A DNA stretch of 64,000 nucleotides from Adineta ricciae. Taxonomy: Eukaryota; Rotifera; Eurotatoria; Adinetida; Adinetidae. Each line of letters starts with the position of its first letter. The first letter of the stretch is position 1. The notes under the pieces were generated by a model. The model did not search any database, was not told the origin of the DNA, and saw only the letters and a list, made by a program, of their open reading frames with translations. Shown here piece by piece: positions 63,519 through 64,000 of the stretch. The stretch covers positions 1 to 64,000 of the forward strand of contig CAJNOJ010000102.1 of assembly GCA_905250025.1 (NCBI GenBank), written 5' to 3'. A program made the translations under genes and the position numbers.

Positions 63519-64000
63519 TTAACTTTTCAGAAACAATTGTTTCTTCTCTTTGTCGAATTCACAGTAATTGCCATCGATAAGTCGCTTAGTCATATCAAAT
63601 TCAGTAATAAATTCACCGTGTTCAAGGGCCTGTATTTTCTTTATCCCTAATCCAAGAGCTGCGACCCAAGTTTGAATAAAGTCTGCCACTCCACCGACAA
63701 TCGCAGCACCTGTTAAAAAACTAAAAAGTGACTCTCCAACTTCGCTATAAAACTCGAAAAGCGTCTTTGTGACATCCCAGTTGCCTTGTTTCTCCATGCT
63801 ACATAAGTTGAAGTCGACTGAATCATCATAGTTGACTCTGGCAATAAACATATACTTGTAGAATCTTTTAGAAGCAGGCTTCGATGAACCGCGGAAAACA
63901 TTTGCTTCACCACCTTTTTTTTGCATTTTAAGAATGTTAATTTGAGACTGAATTAACTTTTTAGCATCTTCATCCTCAAACATATCAACAATGTTGTCTA
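63519..64000 (-). CDS. Unrecognised protein, C-terminal part; runs off the window
   Basis: At least 154 C-terminal residues, open to the window edge, so the start lies beyond 64000. The N-terminal part seen here is hydrophilic and Lys-rich (DAKKLIQSQINILKMQKKGG). Then come FYKYMFIARVNYDDSVDF, an acidic/aromatic stretch, and a hydrophobic Gly/Ala-rich segment (SFLTGAAIVGGVADFIQTWV) that could be one membrane-inserting helix pair, ending in a charged tail (..YCEFDKEKKQLFLKS). AATAAA on the minus strand at about 63376 fits its 3' end. No family recognised; no function proposed. Confidence 0.55.
   Translation of the reverse strand, partial: DNIVDMFEDEDAKKLIQSQINILKMQKKGGEANVFRGSSKPASKRFYKYMFIARVNYDDSVDFNLCSMEKQGNWDVTKTLFEFYSEVGESLFSFLTGAAIVGGVADFIQTWVAALGLGIKKIQALEHGEFITEFDMTKRLIDGNYCEFDKEKKQLFLKS

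Overview
The window looks like animal nuclear DNA. It is AT-rich and gene-dense. Almost every gene is split by canonical GT-AG introns of about 44-66 bp, with a few of 200-530 bp, and several families are metazoan-specific (SPEF2, LASP, G-alpha-o, RBM47/A1CF, TMEM222, a secreted frizzled-type protein, a rhodopsin-like GPCR). Secreted NHL and VCBS proteins, and hydrolases that resemble bacterial or fungal proteins but carry introns and eukaryotic signal peptides, make a bdelloid rotifer my best guess. That is an inference and needs a database search. One run of Ns (31195-31233) marks an assembly gap.

Layout. 1-6874 (-): most of a SPEF2 sperm-flagellar protein gene, 28 exons in the window, 3' end outside. 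7843-8145 (+): a possible neuropeptide precursor. 8535-9447 (+) and 18872-19510 (+): two secreted bacterial-type N-acetylmuramoyl-L-alanine amidases, paralogous and about 10 kb apart. Around them lie a secreted NHL-repeat protein (-), a divergent P2-type cation ATPase (+), a tiny cysteine-rich membrane protein (+) and a short-chain dehydrogenase (+). 19872-21178 (-): a secreted PAN-like gene whose coding exon is broken by a 367-bp inverted-repeat element with a perfect 8-bp target duplication (hAT-type MITE). 21462-23237 (-): an ArsB/Lsi2-like anion permease. 23897-26856 (-): NUP93. 27270-28604 (+): LASP. 28976-29943 (+): an ankyrin-repeat protein. 31270-32304 (+): a 5'-incomplete G-alpha-o gene beside the gap.

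32305-38187 is a 5.9-kb gene-poor stretch with one pair of diverged repeats. It is followed by a single-pass membrane protein (+), AGXT2 (+), an amidase-signature hydrolase (+), a myosin-light-chain-kinase-like kinase (-), a low-complexity protein (-), RBM47/A1CF (-), a GPCR (+), TMEM222 (-), a VCBS-repeat secreted protein (-), a four-helix membrane protein (-), a frizzled-CRD secreted protein (+) and the 3' part of an unrecognised gene (-).

These are independent genes on both strands, not an operon. Possible themes are defence or feeding on bacteria (two muramoyl amidases), membrane transport (P-type ATPase, permease) and signalling (G-alpha, MLCK, GPCR, frizzled-type protein). Exon boundaries were assigned by hand from GT/AG sites and reading-frame continuity. 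Every multi-exon model described as complete closes in frame.
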